This document shows, one piece after another, positions 32,496-40,514 of a stretch of DNA of 64,000 nucleotides (position 1 is the stretch's first letter; each line of letters starts with the position of its first letter). Source of the stretch: an uncultured bacterium (GTDB lineage: Bacteria > Actinomycetota > Coriobacteriia > Coriobacteriales > Eggerthellaceae); NCBI GenBank assembly GCA_937890835.1, contig CALADF010000043.1, positions 62,001 through 126,000 of the forward strand, given 5' to 3'. A model generated the notes under the pieces. The model saw nothing but the letters and a program-made list of their open reading frames with translations. It did no database searches and had not been told where the DNA came from. Made by a program: the position numbers and the translations under genes.

Positions 32496-33451
32496 CACCT
32501 CGTCCGCAGAGGGGAAGGCGATCCCGACATCGCAGGTCCGTATCGTCCGTCGGGATATTGAGCGATCAGACCCCTGCTTTGCGCTTTCGCAAGCCAAACC
32601 ATCACCTTGGTGAGCACATCCTCCTCGCCAAACGCCAAACGAGCAACACCCACCAGCTCCTCGACACCGAGCGGCTCGGCGCGCAGCGACTCAAGTAAGG
32701 CGCCGTTCACATCGGCATCTCCCTTACACACCTCATCACCCTCGCGATTCTCGGTCCGAGGATAGCGAAGGCAACCGAAAAGATCGAAAAGCTGATCACC
32801 GAACGTCTCCTCGTCAACCACCGGAGTCGCACCTTGGTAGATAAGACGGTTGGCTCCTCGGGAATAGACCGATGTGATGGATCCGGGAACTACCAAAACA
32901 TCACGATTTGCCGCCAGAGCCTCGTCAGCCGTCGAAAAAGTACCCGAAGGAAGCCCTGCTTCGACGATAAGCGTCGCCCTCGCAAGTCCCGCAATGAGAC
33001 GATTTCGCTCCCTGAACATATACGGACGAGGGTCGCATTCCCACGGCTGCTCCGACACCACCGCCCCACCAGCATCGACCACACGCTGAAACAGACCCTT
33101 GTGCTCGCAGGGATAGACCCTGTCGCAACCCCCACCGAGAAACACAACCGTCTTCCCACCGACTTCGAGCGCAGCCTCATGCGCCGCCGCATCGCACCCG
33201 CGCGCCCCGCCTGAAATGATGACAATCCCTCGCTCTGCGGCTATTGACGCGAATCTTCGCGCGCATCCCCTCCCATACGGCGTCGCCTTCCTCGCCCCGA
33301 TGACGGCAAGACCCTCTCGCAACACGAGAGGATCTCCGACAACGAAAAGCTTGCGGGGCGGACGAGCTATGAGCGCAAGCGCTTGCGGGTACAGGGAGTC
33401 ATCGGCGGTCAGCTCGTATCGCTCGCCTTTCAGAAGAACATCAGCACTCAT
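32495..33451 (-). CDS. dprA: DNA processing protein DprA
   Basis: The 318-residue single-stranded-DNA-binding protein loads RecA onto incoming DNA in transformation. The Rossmann-like core is evident: LAVIGARKATPYGRGCARRFA, IISGGARGCDAAAHEAAL, VVFLGGGCDRVYPCEHKGLF, GAVVSEQPWECDPRPYMFRERNRLIAGLARATLIVEAGLPSGTFSTADEAL and DVLVVPGSITSVYSRGANRLI. The core is followed by a winged-helix-like C-terminus (ALLESLRAEPLGVEELV). The N-terminal SAM domain of some homologues is absent. The ATG lies one base after the comM stop, so the pair is co-translated. DprA is widespread also in bacteria without known competence. Confidence 0.94.
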   Translation of the reverse strand: MSADVLLKGERYELTADDSLYPQALALIARPPRKLFVVGDPLVLREGLAVIGARKATPYGRGCARRFASIAAERGIVIISGGARGCDAAAHEAALEVGGKTVVFLGGGCDRVYPCEHKGLFQRVVDAGGAVVSEQPWECDPRPYMFRERNRLIAGLARATLIVEAGLPSGTFSTADEALAANRDVLVVPGSITSVYSRGANRLIYQGATPVVDEETFGDQLFDLFGCLRYPRTENREGDEVCKGDADVNGALLESLRAEPLGVEELVGVARLAFGEEDVLTKVMVWLAKAQSRGLIAQYPDGRYGPAMSGSPSPLRTR

Positions 33452-33452
33452 C

Positions 33453-34988
33453 TCAATCCACTCCTCCCGTCCTCAAGCGATACCCGAGGGCTTCGGCAAC
33501 ATGATCCGCGGACACCGACACGCTTTCTTCGATATCGGCGATGGTTCGAGCAACGCGCAGGGAACCGACGACCGCCCTTCCGCTCAACGCGCTTGCGCGC
33601 GCCACGGCCTCGAGAAAGGACCGAGCCTCGTCGGTGAGGCCGCATTCGTCCGCAATGGACGGGTGCGTCGAAATGTATGTTTCGTTTCCCGCAATCGATC
33701 GGCACGAACCTTCACCGTCGCAACGTGATCGACGCCACAGCCCGAAAGCACGCCCCCGAAGCACTCCATCGCGCAATTGCGAAGAACTCACTCCACGAGT
33801 TGAGGAGATGACGTTCGACGGATCGACGCGCCGCACGTCGATTTGAATTGAAATCCTATCAACCAACGGACCGCCGATTCGGGCCTGATATTGACGAACC
33901 TGGGAAAACGTGCACGTGCACTCCCGCTCCGGATCCCCGAGATACCCGCAAGGACAGGGATTCGTTGCAGAAACGAGCAGGAACCTCGAAGGAAACGAAA
34001 CCGACCCGTCTGCGCGCGTAAGGACGACACGACCCGATTCAAGCGGTTGTCGAAGGCTTTGAAGAACAGAAGACTTGAACTCTGCCAACTCATCGAGAAA
34101 TAGAACGCCGTTATGCGCCAAGGAAATCTCACCCGGCCTCAAGGGATTGCCTCCGCCGACAAGTCCCGCTATCGTCGCCGAATGATGAGGATGCCTGAAA
34201 GGGCGCACGCCGCAAAGGATATCGTCGATGTCCTCGCCCGCCACCGAGTGAATGACGGCGGTTTCGAGCATTTCCGATTCATCGAGCGGCGGAAGGATCG
34301 AAGGCATGCGAGATGCGAGCATGGTCTTTCCCGAGCCGGGCGGCCCCGACATGAGCAAACCGTGATCACCCGTCGCCGCGATCTGAAAAGCTCTTTTCGC
34401 GACATCATGCCCCGCCACGTCGACGAAGTCCAAACCCTCGCCGCATACGGCTTCCACCCGTCTCGCATTCGACCTCATATCAACGAGAGGCTCCGTTGCG
34501 TGAAGCCTTCCCAAATGCGATAGCGCCTTCTGCTCGAGATCGGCAAGGGGCACGAGCGCGCTGTCCTGCGCGCAAACAAGCCCGCAACCATGAGACCGGG
34601 CGCACACTCCGTATGCCAACATACCCGCAACGGGCCTGACTCCCCCGTCGAGGGAAAGCTCGCCCACGAACAGCCGGCGCTGAAGCACGGCGGCGTCGAT
34701 CTGACCTGTAGACACAAGGATGCCGACGGCGATGGGAAGATCGAAGCCCGAACCCGTTTTCCTCAAGCTGCTCGGCGCCAGATTGACGACGATACGATCC
34801 TGCGGCATGGAAAAACCCGAGGCACGCACGGATGCCCTCACTCGCTCACGCGCTTCCTGAACAGCTGCGTCGGGCATGCCGACGATAGACATACCCGGCA
34901 GCCCGCTTGACACGGTCACCTCGACGAACACCGGAACAGCTTCGACGCCGCGAATCGTCGCGCTGAGAACCGCGCACTGTCCCCTCAT
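33453..34988 (-). CDS. comM: ComM/YifB family Mg-chelatase-like AAA+ ATPase
   Basis: The 511-residue protein has an N-terminal Lon-protease-like fold region (GVEAVPVFVEVTVSSGLPGMSIVGMPDAAVQEARERV ... FDLPIAVGIL) and a central AAA+ domain with Walker A GPPGSGKT and Walker B GVLFLDELAEF. A Cys cluster (CPCGYLGDPERECTC) and the C-terminal Mg-chelatase-like helices follow. ComM is a helicase promoting branch migration during natural transformation. The frame is open to 35087, but the ATG at 34988 lies one base after the yraN stop and gives the family's start (MRGQCAVLSATIRGVEAVPV). A one-base gap then leads to dprA. Confidence 0.93.
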   Translation of the reverse strand: MRGQCAVLSATIRGVEAVPVFVEVTVSSGLPGMSIVGMPDAAVQEARERVRASVRASGFSMPQDRIVVNLAPSSLRKTGSGFDLPIAVGILVSTGQIDAAVLQRRLFVGELSLDGGVRPVAGMLAYGVCARSHGCGLVCAQDSALVPLADLEQKALSHLGRLHATEPLVDMRSNARRVEAVCGEGLDFVDVAGHDVAKRAFQIAATGDHGLLMSGPPGSGKTMLASRMPSILPPLDESEMLETAVIHSVAGEDIDDILCGVRPFRHPHHSATIAGLVGGGNPLRPGEISLAHNGVLFLDELAEFKSSVLQSLRQPLESGRVVLTRADGSVSFPSRFLLVSATNPCPCGYLGDPERECTCTFSQVRQYQARIGGPLVDRISIQIDVRRVDPSNVISSTRGVSSSQLRDGVLRGRAFGLWRRSRCDGEGSCRSIAGNETYISTHPSIADECGLTDEARSFLEAVARASALSGRAVVGSLRVARTIADIEESVSVSADHVAEALGYRLRTGGVD

Positions 34989-34989
34989 G

Positions 34990-35448
34990 TCAAGCCGCCG
35001 AGAACGCGTTGATATGATGCCTGATGAGCGCCCGGTCAGAGGACACGACGACGATCGACACCACATCGAAGCGCACAGGGACGTCAACGATGTCGCAATG
35101 CTTCAGATAGCTGAGCGCGATGCGTTCGTAGCGATCCCGCTTATCGGGCGTGACGGCTTCAGCGGGGAAACCCTTCTCGCAATCGGATCGAGTCTTCACC
35201 TCGACGAAGACGAGACTCTCCTCATCACGCGCGATAATATCGGCCTCCCCCGCCTCACACGTCCAGTTTCGCTCGAGAATGTCATAGCCGTGTTGATACA
35301 GGAAACGAGCTGCCGCATCCTCTCCACGACGACCGAGGTCGCGACTCCTCCTTCCCCGCCCCCTCCCCGTCGTGCTCTCAGAAGCCTTCTCCGTCTTAGC
35401 AAGATTGTCGCCACAGGCGACGTCTTCCGGTTTCCGAACCTCATCCAT
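34990..35448 (-). CDS. yraN: YraN/UPF0102 family putative endonuclease
   Basis: The 152-residue protein has a PD-(D/E)xK-nuclease-like fold: GRRGEDAAARFLYQHGYDILERNWTCEAGEADIIARDEESLVFVEVKTRS. D, E-V-K and the upstream E match the predicted catalytic set. The first 35 residues form a charged, probably disordered extension beyond the usual 115-125-residue family length. The function is not established; it commonly lies with rnhB, comM and dprA as here. The start is secured by AGGAGG five bases before the ATG. It heads a three-gene operon with one-base gaps. Confidence 0.92.
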   Translation of the reverse strand: MDEVRKPEDVACGDNLAKTEKASESTTGRGRGRRSRDLGRRGEDAAARFLYQHGYDILERNWTCEAGEADIIARDEESLVFVEVKTRSDCEKGFPAEAVTPDKRDRYERIALSYLKHCDIVDVPVRFDVVSIVVVSSDRALIRHHINAFSAA

Positions 35449-35524
35449 AGCTGCCTCCTATCATCGATGAAGACAGCCTACAGTTACCATCCGACAAGAA
35501 CATGACGGCGTCGTCGCACCAAGA

Positions 35525-35632
35525 TCACGCCTTCATGACAAGAGAAGAGACGATCTCACGCATCAGCCGGTCAGAAATAGAGCCAAGATCTAAACGCAAA
35601 TCAAGCATCGCTAAAGCAAAGATTACCGTCAT
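35525..35632 (-). CDS. Possible 35-residue ORF between rnhB and yraN
   Basis: In the 261-bp gap between rnhB and yraN, an ATG at 35632 opens a 35-residue frame (MTVIFALAMLDLRLDLGSIS...) with a natural-looking amphipathic composition and lower GC than its neighbours. GAGAGG lies directly against the ATG, which is too close for a normal ribosome site. It may be a small gene, a remnant or chance. Nothing else is supported in this gap. Confidence 0.25.
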   Translation of the reverse strand: MTVIFALAMLDLRLDLGSISDRLMREIVSSLVMKA

Positions 35633-35709
35633 CCTCTCACAGGGCAATCAAGCAAGCAGATGCCGCCTCGTTACCACGACGATAAGGAGGGCAACCCACC
35701 CCCCGATGT

Positions 35710-36501
35710 TTAAAACAAGGTCGGCTGAGTAAACGACGTGCAAAACGAAGCTCGGTGAACGGGGCTCAAACCGAGCCTCTCGATCGCCTCGATGTGCTCG
35801 GGGCTCGCGTAGCCTTTGTTCGCGGCAAACCCATACCCGGGGTACAGCCCGTCAAGGTTCACCATCAAAGCATCGCGCTCCACCTTTGCGATTATGGAAG
35901 CGGCGGCAATGGAGGCGCAGCGTCCATCCCCCTTGACGACGTTCACCTCGCGATCGTCAATGTGAAGAGGGTTGCCGTCGAGCAGCACTAAATCGACCGC
36001 GACGCCCTGCTGCTCTATGTCGGAAATCGCCTGCCTGAACGCGCTTTTCAGCGACGAAGTCATACCGTGGGCATCGATATCCGCAGGCTCGATATAGCGC
36101 ACTGTCCAGGCACGAGCAAGTTGTTTTACCTGTTCAGCAATGAGAACGCGATCCTCGGGCTTTACTTGCTTGGAGTCGTTCAATCCCTCGATCACGCTAT
36201 CGCCGTCTAAGACGACGGCGCCGACGGCAAGCGGACCCGCCAACGGACCACGCCCCACCTCGTCAAGGCCGATCACTGCATTCGCATTGCGTTCAGCGGC
36301 AATCTCCGCCTCAAACGAGTACAGCCGGCTCAAACGTTCACGCTCAGCGGACTCCGCCTCCAAACGACGGCGCGCCACTTCAACGGCGCTGCGAACCCCT
36401 TTGCGAGCGTCGGCGACAAGCGAGCGCTCCAGAACCTCGAAAGCCTTGGCATCGGCCTTGCGCAACTGCTCCCTTATCTCGGCAACCGTCAAATCAAGCA
36501 C
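35710..36501 (-). CDS. rnhB: Ribonuclease HII
   Basis: The 263-residue enzyme removes misincorporated ribonucleotides from DNA. The catalytic DEDD set is visible as D80 and E81 (IGLDEVGRGPLAGP), D175 (LLDGNPL) and D210 (KVERD). An N-terminal helical extension of about 70 residues precedes the core, as in Bacillus-type RNase HII. Conserved segments GLNDSKQV and ASIIAKVERD are intact. The GTG start follows an AGGGGAG motif. It is transcribed away from the isochorismatase gene, so 36502-36632 is a shared divergent promoter region. Confidence 0.95.
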   Translation of the reverse strand: MLDLTVAEIREQLRKADAKAFEVLERSLVADARKGVRSAVEVARRRLEAESAERERLSRLYSFEAEIAAERNANAVIGLDEVGRGPLAGPLAVGAVVLDGDSVIEGLNDSKQVKPEDRVLIAEQVKQLARAWTVRYIEPADIDAHGMTSSLKSAFRQAISDIEQQGVAVDLVLLDGNPLHIDDREVNVVKGDGRCASIAAASIIAKVERDALMVNLDGLYPGYGFAANKGYASPEHIEAIERLGLSPVHRASFCTSFTQPTLF

Positions 36502-36632
36502 GCCGCTCCCCTTTCTTCTCCCGTCTCGCAGTCAGGTTTTCGACGGATAATTGTATCGCAATCGCAAAGGAGCCGAGGCTCGTCGCATGCGCAAGCGCGC
36601 ACGAGGCCTCGTAAGTCAGGAAGGACGAAACC

Positions 36633-37244
36633 GTGATAGACGCTCAACGCTCCGCCTTGATCATCATCGACATGCAAGGTGGATTCATTGAGGAAAACTC
36701 CTCTCTGCACATTGCAGGGGCGAAGTCCTCGATACCTGCATGCGCGCTCACGCTCGATGAGGCGAGGAAGAGCGGGATGCACGTCGTTCACGTCGTTCGT
36801 CGGTATGCGACCGACGGAAGCGACGTCGAACCCGTGAGAAGGAGCATTTGGATTGAGGGCGGCAAGCCGTTATCAGATGCCTGGCCCGAAAGTCTTCGCG
36901 AACCCGAAGCGCTCTCCCCGATCCCCGGGGAGCTGACGATCGCGAAGCCCCGGTTCTCCGCCTTTTTCGGAACGTCGCTCGATCAGAAGCTGAAAGACCG
37001 GGGCGTCGACACCGTCGTGCTCATCGGCACGACCACGCCGAACTGCATCCGAAGCACCTGCTACGACGCGCTTTCCCTCAATTACAACGTCGTCGTCATC
37101 GAGGACGCCACCTCCTCGCGTAGCAAGCAGGTGCAGGAAGCCAATATTGAGGATATGCGCTTCATCGGCGCGACGATACTCGACAGCGAGACCTTTGCGA
37201 AAAACGGGCTCGCATCGGTTGAGGACTTGACTGCGCAGAGATGA
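36633..37244 (+). CDS. Isochorismatase-family cysteine hydrolase
   Basis: The 203-residue hydrolase has the Asp-Lys-Cys triad in place: D13 (ALIIIDMQGGF), K105 (IAKPRFSAFFGT) and C138 (GTTTPNCIRSTCYDAL), with the non-prolyl cis-peptide region GTTTP. The family includes nicotinamidases, isochorismatases and N-carbamoyl amide hydrolases; DAWPESL and the FGTSLD segment fit the general hydrolase group, not a defined substrate. The GTG start follows AGGAAGGAC. In the leader a hairpin GAGGC-TCGT ... ACGA-G-GCCTC (36575-36610, one bulge) lies just upstream. It is the only + strand gene in this part of the window. Confidence 0.85.
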   Translation: MIDAQRSALIIIDMQGGFIEENSSLHIAGAKSSIPACALTLDEARKSGMHVVHVVRRYATDGSDVEPVRRSIWIEGGKPLSDAWPESLREPEALSPIPGELTIAKPRFSAFFGTSLDQKLKDRGVDTVVLIGTTTPNCIRSTCYDALSLNYNVVVIEDATSSRSKQVQEANIEDMRFIGATILDSETFAKNGLASVEDLTAQR

Positions 37245-37350
37245 AGCGACCCCGAACATCCTCAGCCGACCGTTTACCGCGGCATTTCAAGCGCATAAAC
37301 GCAGTGAAACACATTGCGCGCGTGTCTTCGCCCTTATCCCCCGCATGCAA

Positions 37351-37374
37351 GAAGGCCCCCTCTCGGGGGCCTTC
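37351..37374. terminator. Bidirectional hairpin between convergent genes (isochorismatase and rplS)
   Basis: A perfect 10-bp stem (GAAGGCCCCC / GGGGGCCTTC) with loop TCTC lies between the stop at 37244 (+) and the stop at 37397 (-). The U-tract is poor on both strands, but position and stability suggest termination of rplS. Confidence 0.65.
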
Positions 37375-37396
37375 AGCACATGACGCGAGAGAATTC

Positions 37397-37744
37397 CTAG
37401 CGGAAGCTCTTCTCCTTGATCTTGGTGGCCTTGCCAACCTTGTCGCGGAGGTAGTACAGCTTAGCGCGGCGAACATCACCGCGGCGCGTGACCTCGATTT
37501 TCTCGATCTTCGGAGAGTGAACCGGGAAGGTACGCTCGACGCCGATGGAGAAGCTGATCTTGCGGACGGTGAAAGTCTCACGGCTCGAAGCGCCCTGACG
37601 ACGGATGACATCGCCCTGGAAAACCTGAATACGCTCACGGTTACCCTCGGTGATGCGGTAGTGAACCTTCACGTTGTCGCCAACGTTGAACTCGGGAAGA
37701 TCCTGCTTGATCTGCTGCTGTTCGATAGCGCGAATGATGTCCAT
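37397..37744 (-). CDS. rplS: 50S ribosomal protein L19
   Basis: The 115-residue ribosomal protein contacts the 30S-50S interface. The start MDIIRAIEQQQIKQDLPEFNVGD and internal HYRITEGNRERIQVFQGDVI, RETFTVRKISFSIGVERTFPVHSPKIEKIEV and RRAKLYYLRDKVGKATKI are textbook L19. The frame is open to 37777, but the ATG at 37744 is the family start and follows AAGGAAACGAAAC. It stands alone, with its own promoter and a leader of about 220 bases, separated from the other ribosome-biogenesis genes. Confidence 0.97.
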   Translation of the reverse strand: MDIIRAIEQQQIKQDLPEFNVGDNVKVHYRITEGNRERIQVFQGDVIRRQGASSRETFTVRKISFSIGVERTFPVHSPKIEKIEVTRRGDVRRAKLYYLRDKVGKATKIKEKSFR

Positions 37745-37975
37745 TGTTTCGTTTCCTTCTTTTCGTAGTGCAACCATACCTGCCGCTCAAACGCTCTTTC
37801 GATCCCAGCGTACGCGCAATGCGCGGGCATCGCATGCAATGCCCCGATCAGCCGATCACTTAAAGACCTGTATGGCACCCTTACAGAGGTCGGATGGAAA
37901 CGCTGCGGACCCGAAGGGGGATACCGTTTACTCCGACGTGAAAAGGAGCGCTTAAGAAGCCGACCTAAAATTATA
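37745..37975 (-). promoter_or_regulatory. rplS promoter and long structured leader
   Basis: On the - strand an extended -10 (TGGTATAAT; TATAAT at 37975-37970) starts a leader of about 220 bases before rplS. It contains hairpins GGGCAT-N8-ATGCCC (37844-37825) and CGCGC-N3-GCGCG (37825-37813), which share one base. L19 leaders that bind the protein are known in other phyla; autoregulation here is inferred. Bases 37976-38111 hold nothing that I can support. Confidence 0.45.
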
Positions 37976-38111
37976 CCAGATATAACCTGAATTGAAATAG
38001 GAAATTTGACGAGACTTCAACCTACGCCTCACGCCTTACGCACCCGAATCGGTTGAGGCACGGTCGACGACGAAGCCATGTCAAACGGTTAAGCAAGTCG
38101 CAAGGAGGCCG

Positions 38112-38435
38112 CTATATAAGGGAAAGCAGAGCGTAAACGACAACGCCCGTGACGGCGCTCCACAAAAGCGACTTCGTCTTCGCCGCGACAACTACCACGC
38201 AAAACGCGGCAATCAAGGGAATCCCCGCAGGCCACAACCCTGCATCGAACATCCCCGGCACAAACAGATCGTTAGCGACCAGAGCGGCGAACGCAGCAGG
38301 CGGAATGAACCCAAGCGCACGCTTGAGCATCGGAGGAAGCTCGCGACCCTTCAACAAGAACAACGGAAGAACGCGACACGCCAACATGGTGACGCCGCAC
38401 GCAGCCAAAACGATCCAGAACTCAGACCATGTCAT
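38112..38435 (-). CDS. azlD: Branched-chain amino acid exporter small subunit AzlD
   Basis: The 107-residue protein has four short hydrophobic helices, with the AzlD pattern TMLACRVLPLFLLKGRELPPMLKRALGFIPPAAFAALVAND. It is the partner of AzlC in a two-subunit exporter for branched-chain amino acids or similar small molecules. The start overlaps the azlC stop by four bases (ATGA), showing strict coupling. Confidence 0.9.
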   Translation of the reverse strand: MTWSEFWIVLAACGVTMLACRVLPLFLLKGRELPPMLKRALGFIPPAAFAALVANDLFVPGMFDAGLWPAGIPLIAAFCVVVVAAKTKSLLWSAVTGVVVYALLSLI

Positions 38436-39145
38436 CGCATCACCTTCGCGTCTCTCACGATTTTAGCATCACGCCAACGCGCGTACGCCATAGCCGCCGC
38501 CACGCCGATGAGCGCGCCGATCAAGATAGCGGGACCGGTGAGCCCCGCTATCTTGCAAACGCATACTCCCAGCATCGACGCGACAAATGCGACGACATTA
38601 GCCGACGTCATGCGCTGACTGACGAGAAGGCAGATGAAAATAGACGTCATCGCGAACGCCGCGATGTTGAGCGGAATGCCGATCGCGCCTCCCACCAAGA
38701 CACCGACCATGTTCGAAAAGGTCCATGACGTCTGGGAGAATATGTTCACCCACAGCGCCCGATCAACCGACCAGTCGCCCTCTCTGAATCGCGCGGTGGA
38801 GACACCGTAGCTCTCGTCGGTCACCGTGGCTGCGAAGAAAAAGGCCAGCCGCTTCGACACGCCCTTGCACTCAGGCGCGAACGACGCAGAGTAGAGCATC
38901 TGACGAGTGTTCACCAGCGAAACGCTCGCGACGATGGACGCAAGCGGCGATGCCGCAAGGTACATGTTCGGAATCATGAACTGACCTGCACCGGAATAGA
39001 ACAAGACCGAAAACAGGAAAACCTGCAACATATCAAGACCAATGGACTGGCACAAAATACCGCAGGGGATGCCGATGGCGATGTAGCCCAAAACGATGGG
39101 CAAGGCGGCGCTGAAAGCTTGAGAGATGTGCTGTTTGTTAAACAT
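38432..39145 (-). CDS. azlC: Branched-chain amino acid exporter large subunit AzlC
   Basis: The 237-residue membrane protein has about seven helices. AzlC features are AALPIVLGYIAIGIPCGILCQSIGL at the start, LFSVLFYSGAGQFMIPNMYLA, SVSLVNTRQMLYSASFAPECKG and ATVTDESYGV. Together with AzlD it exports branched-chain amino acids. The frame runs open to 39373, but the family start is at the ATG 39145, only nine bases after a -10 TATAAT and without a ribosome site, so the transcript may be nearly leaderless. Confidence 0.92.
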   Translation of the reverse strand: MFNKQHISQAFSAALPIVLGYIAIGIPCGILCQSIGLDMLQVFLFSVLFYSGAGQFMIPNMYLAASPLASIVASVSLVNTRQMLYSASFAPECKGVSKRLAFFFAATVTDESYGVSTARFREGDWSVDRALWVNIFSQTSWTFSNMVGVLVGGAIGIPLNIAAFAMTSIFICLLVSQRMTSANVVAFVASMLGVCVCKIAGLTGPAILIGALIGVAAAMAYARWRDAKIVRDAKVMR

Positions 39146-39154
39146 AGGTTTGCC

Positions 39155-39183
39155 ATTATAGCCATTTTCTGCGACGATTCCAA
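39155..39183 (-). promoter_or_regulatory. azlCD promoter
   Basis: On the - strand TTGGAA (39183-39178), a 17-bp spacer and TATAAT (39160-39155) form a good sigma-70-type promoter. The -10 ends nine bases before the azlC ATG, so the mRNA would carry only about two to five leader bases. Confidence 0.65.
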
Positions 39184-39273
39184 AACATCGACGCGAAGAA
39201 AACCCCCTGCGGCCAAATCCGAGGCGAAGCAACGATGGCGAGCGCAGCATGCCCGGGAGCGAACGCCGTCTGC

Positions 39274-39312
39274 GTGCGCGATCGCGCAGCAGTCGGATGC
39301 GCGATCGCGCAC
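39274..39312. repeat. Pair of GCGATCGC palindromes forming a larger inverted repeat
   Basis: Two copies of the 14-bp palindrome TGCGCGATCGCGCA lie 23 bp centre to centre. With flanking bases they make a perfect 15-bp inverted repeat (39274-39288 / 39298-39312) around a nine-base spacer. It lies between dgt (stop 39387) and azlC (start 39145), both on the - strand: either a dgt terminator-like hairpin or a double operator. Confidence 0.6.
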
Positions 39313-39386
39313 GAGGGCAACATCGCAGTAAACAACAACGGCGAACGACGCGCCGAAACACACCCGGCCCCAATCAACGCATGATG

Positions 39387-40463
39387 CTAAAGCATGCCCC
39401 TCCCCTGCAAGCAAGCCGCATCGTGCGCAGGAACGAACAGCCTCTTGAACGTGCTCACCGCAAAGCGATCGGTCATGCCGGCAAGATAGTCGACCACGGC
39501 ACGCACGTCGTCGCCGTCCGAGATAACGCGATATTCCTCGGGAACCTCGGCAACATGATCAACGTAATAGAAAAACAGCGACTCGACGAGACGACGGGCC
39601 TTCTCCGTCTGCTCGAGCACGGCTTCAGAGTAATACACCTTGCCGAAGAGGAAAGACCTCAGCTCCATCATGGCGTCCCATACGCCAGGGCTCATCCGCA
39701 CCTCATCAAGTTCGGCGGAAGTGCGCACGGTATCGACGACGAGCGTCTGAATGCGCGAGGAATGGTCGGGCCCGAGAACGTCGTGGGTGCTCGCGGGAAG
39801 GTCCTCCTCACGCAGAACGCCCGCGCGAATGGCATCGTCGATGTCATGGTTCACATACGCAATGCGGTCGGCGAGGGCCACGATGCGCCCCTCGAACGTT
39901 TCCGCATCCATGGAGCCTGTGTGGCAGACGATGCCGTCGCGCACTTCGGACGTCAAGTTCAAACCGCGCCCGCCGTTCTCGATAATCTCGACCACGCGAA
40001 GCGATTGCTCGTTGTGGCGATAAAGGTCGAAGATCTCCTCGGAGGCAAGGTCAACGCCCCTCAGGCGGGCGAGGCATGACCTGATGGCGTCTTCGCCGGC
40101 ATGGCCGAAGGGTGTATGCCCGAGGTCATGGCCCAAGGCGATGGCCTCCGTGAGATCCTCGTTGAGCCCAAGGGCCCTAGCGATGGTGCGCGCGATCTGA
40201 GAGACTTCAAGCGTATGCGTCAGTCGCGTGCGAAAGTGATCTCCTTCGACTGCGAGAAATACCTGCGTTTTATGGGAGAGTCTGCGAAACGCTTTCGTGT
40301 GCAGGATCTTATCCCGATCGCGCTGATAATCGCAGCGAAGGAGATCCTGCTCACCCGAGCGTTCGCGTCCTTCGCTCTCATCGGAAAACGAAGCTTCATC
40401 AGAAAGCACCCGATGCTCGATGACCTCGCGATCCTCGCGATGCACCACTTTCACGGCAAACAC
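39387..40463 (-). CDS. dgt: Deoxyguanosinetriphosphate triphosphohydrolase-like HD-domain protein
   Basis: The 358-residue HD hydrolase converts dNTPs to deoxynucleoside and triphosphate. The family core is unmistakable: RCDYQRDRDKILHTKAFRRLSHKTQVFLAVEGDHFRTRLTHTLEVSQIARTIARALGLNEDLTEAIALGHDLGHTPFGHAGE, containing the H...HD metal site. YRHNEQSLRVVE and RIVALADRIAYVNHDIDDAI follow. The GTG at 40463 gives an extra N-terminal 30-residue acidic lead; a GTG at 40454 follows AAGGGAAGG with better spacing and is an alternative. It is 51 bp downstream of mtnA and probably co-transcribed. Confidence 0.93.
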   Translation of the reverse strand: MFAVKVVHREDREVIEHRVLSDEASFSDESEGRERSGEQDLLRCDYQRDRDKILHTKAFRRLSHKTQVFLAVEGDHFRTRLTHTLEVSQIARTIARALGLNEDLTEAIALGHDLGHTPFGHAGEDAIRSCLARLRGVDLASEEIFDLYRHNEQSLRVVEIIENGGRGLNLTSEVRDGIVCHTGSMDAETFEGRIVALADRIAYVNHDIDDAIRAGVLREEDLPASTHDVLGPDHSSRIQTLVVDTVRTSAELDEVRMSPGVWDAMMELRSFLFGKVYYSEAVLEQTEKARRLVESLFFYYVDHVAEVPEEYRVISDGDDVRAVVDYLAGMTDRFAVSTFKRLFVPAHDAACLQGRGML

Positions 40464-40514
40464 CTTCCCTTCGAACTCGTTGCGCCGCGCCCGAGCCGCA
40501 TTGGCCCTCGAACG

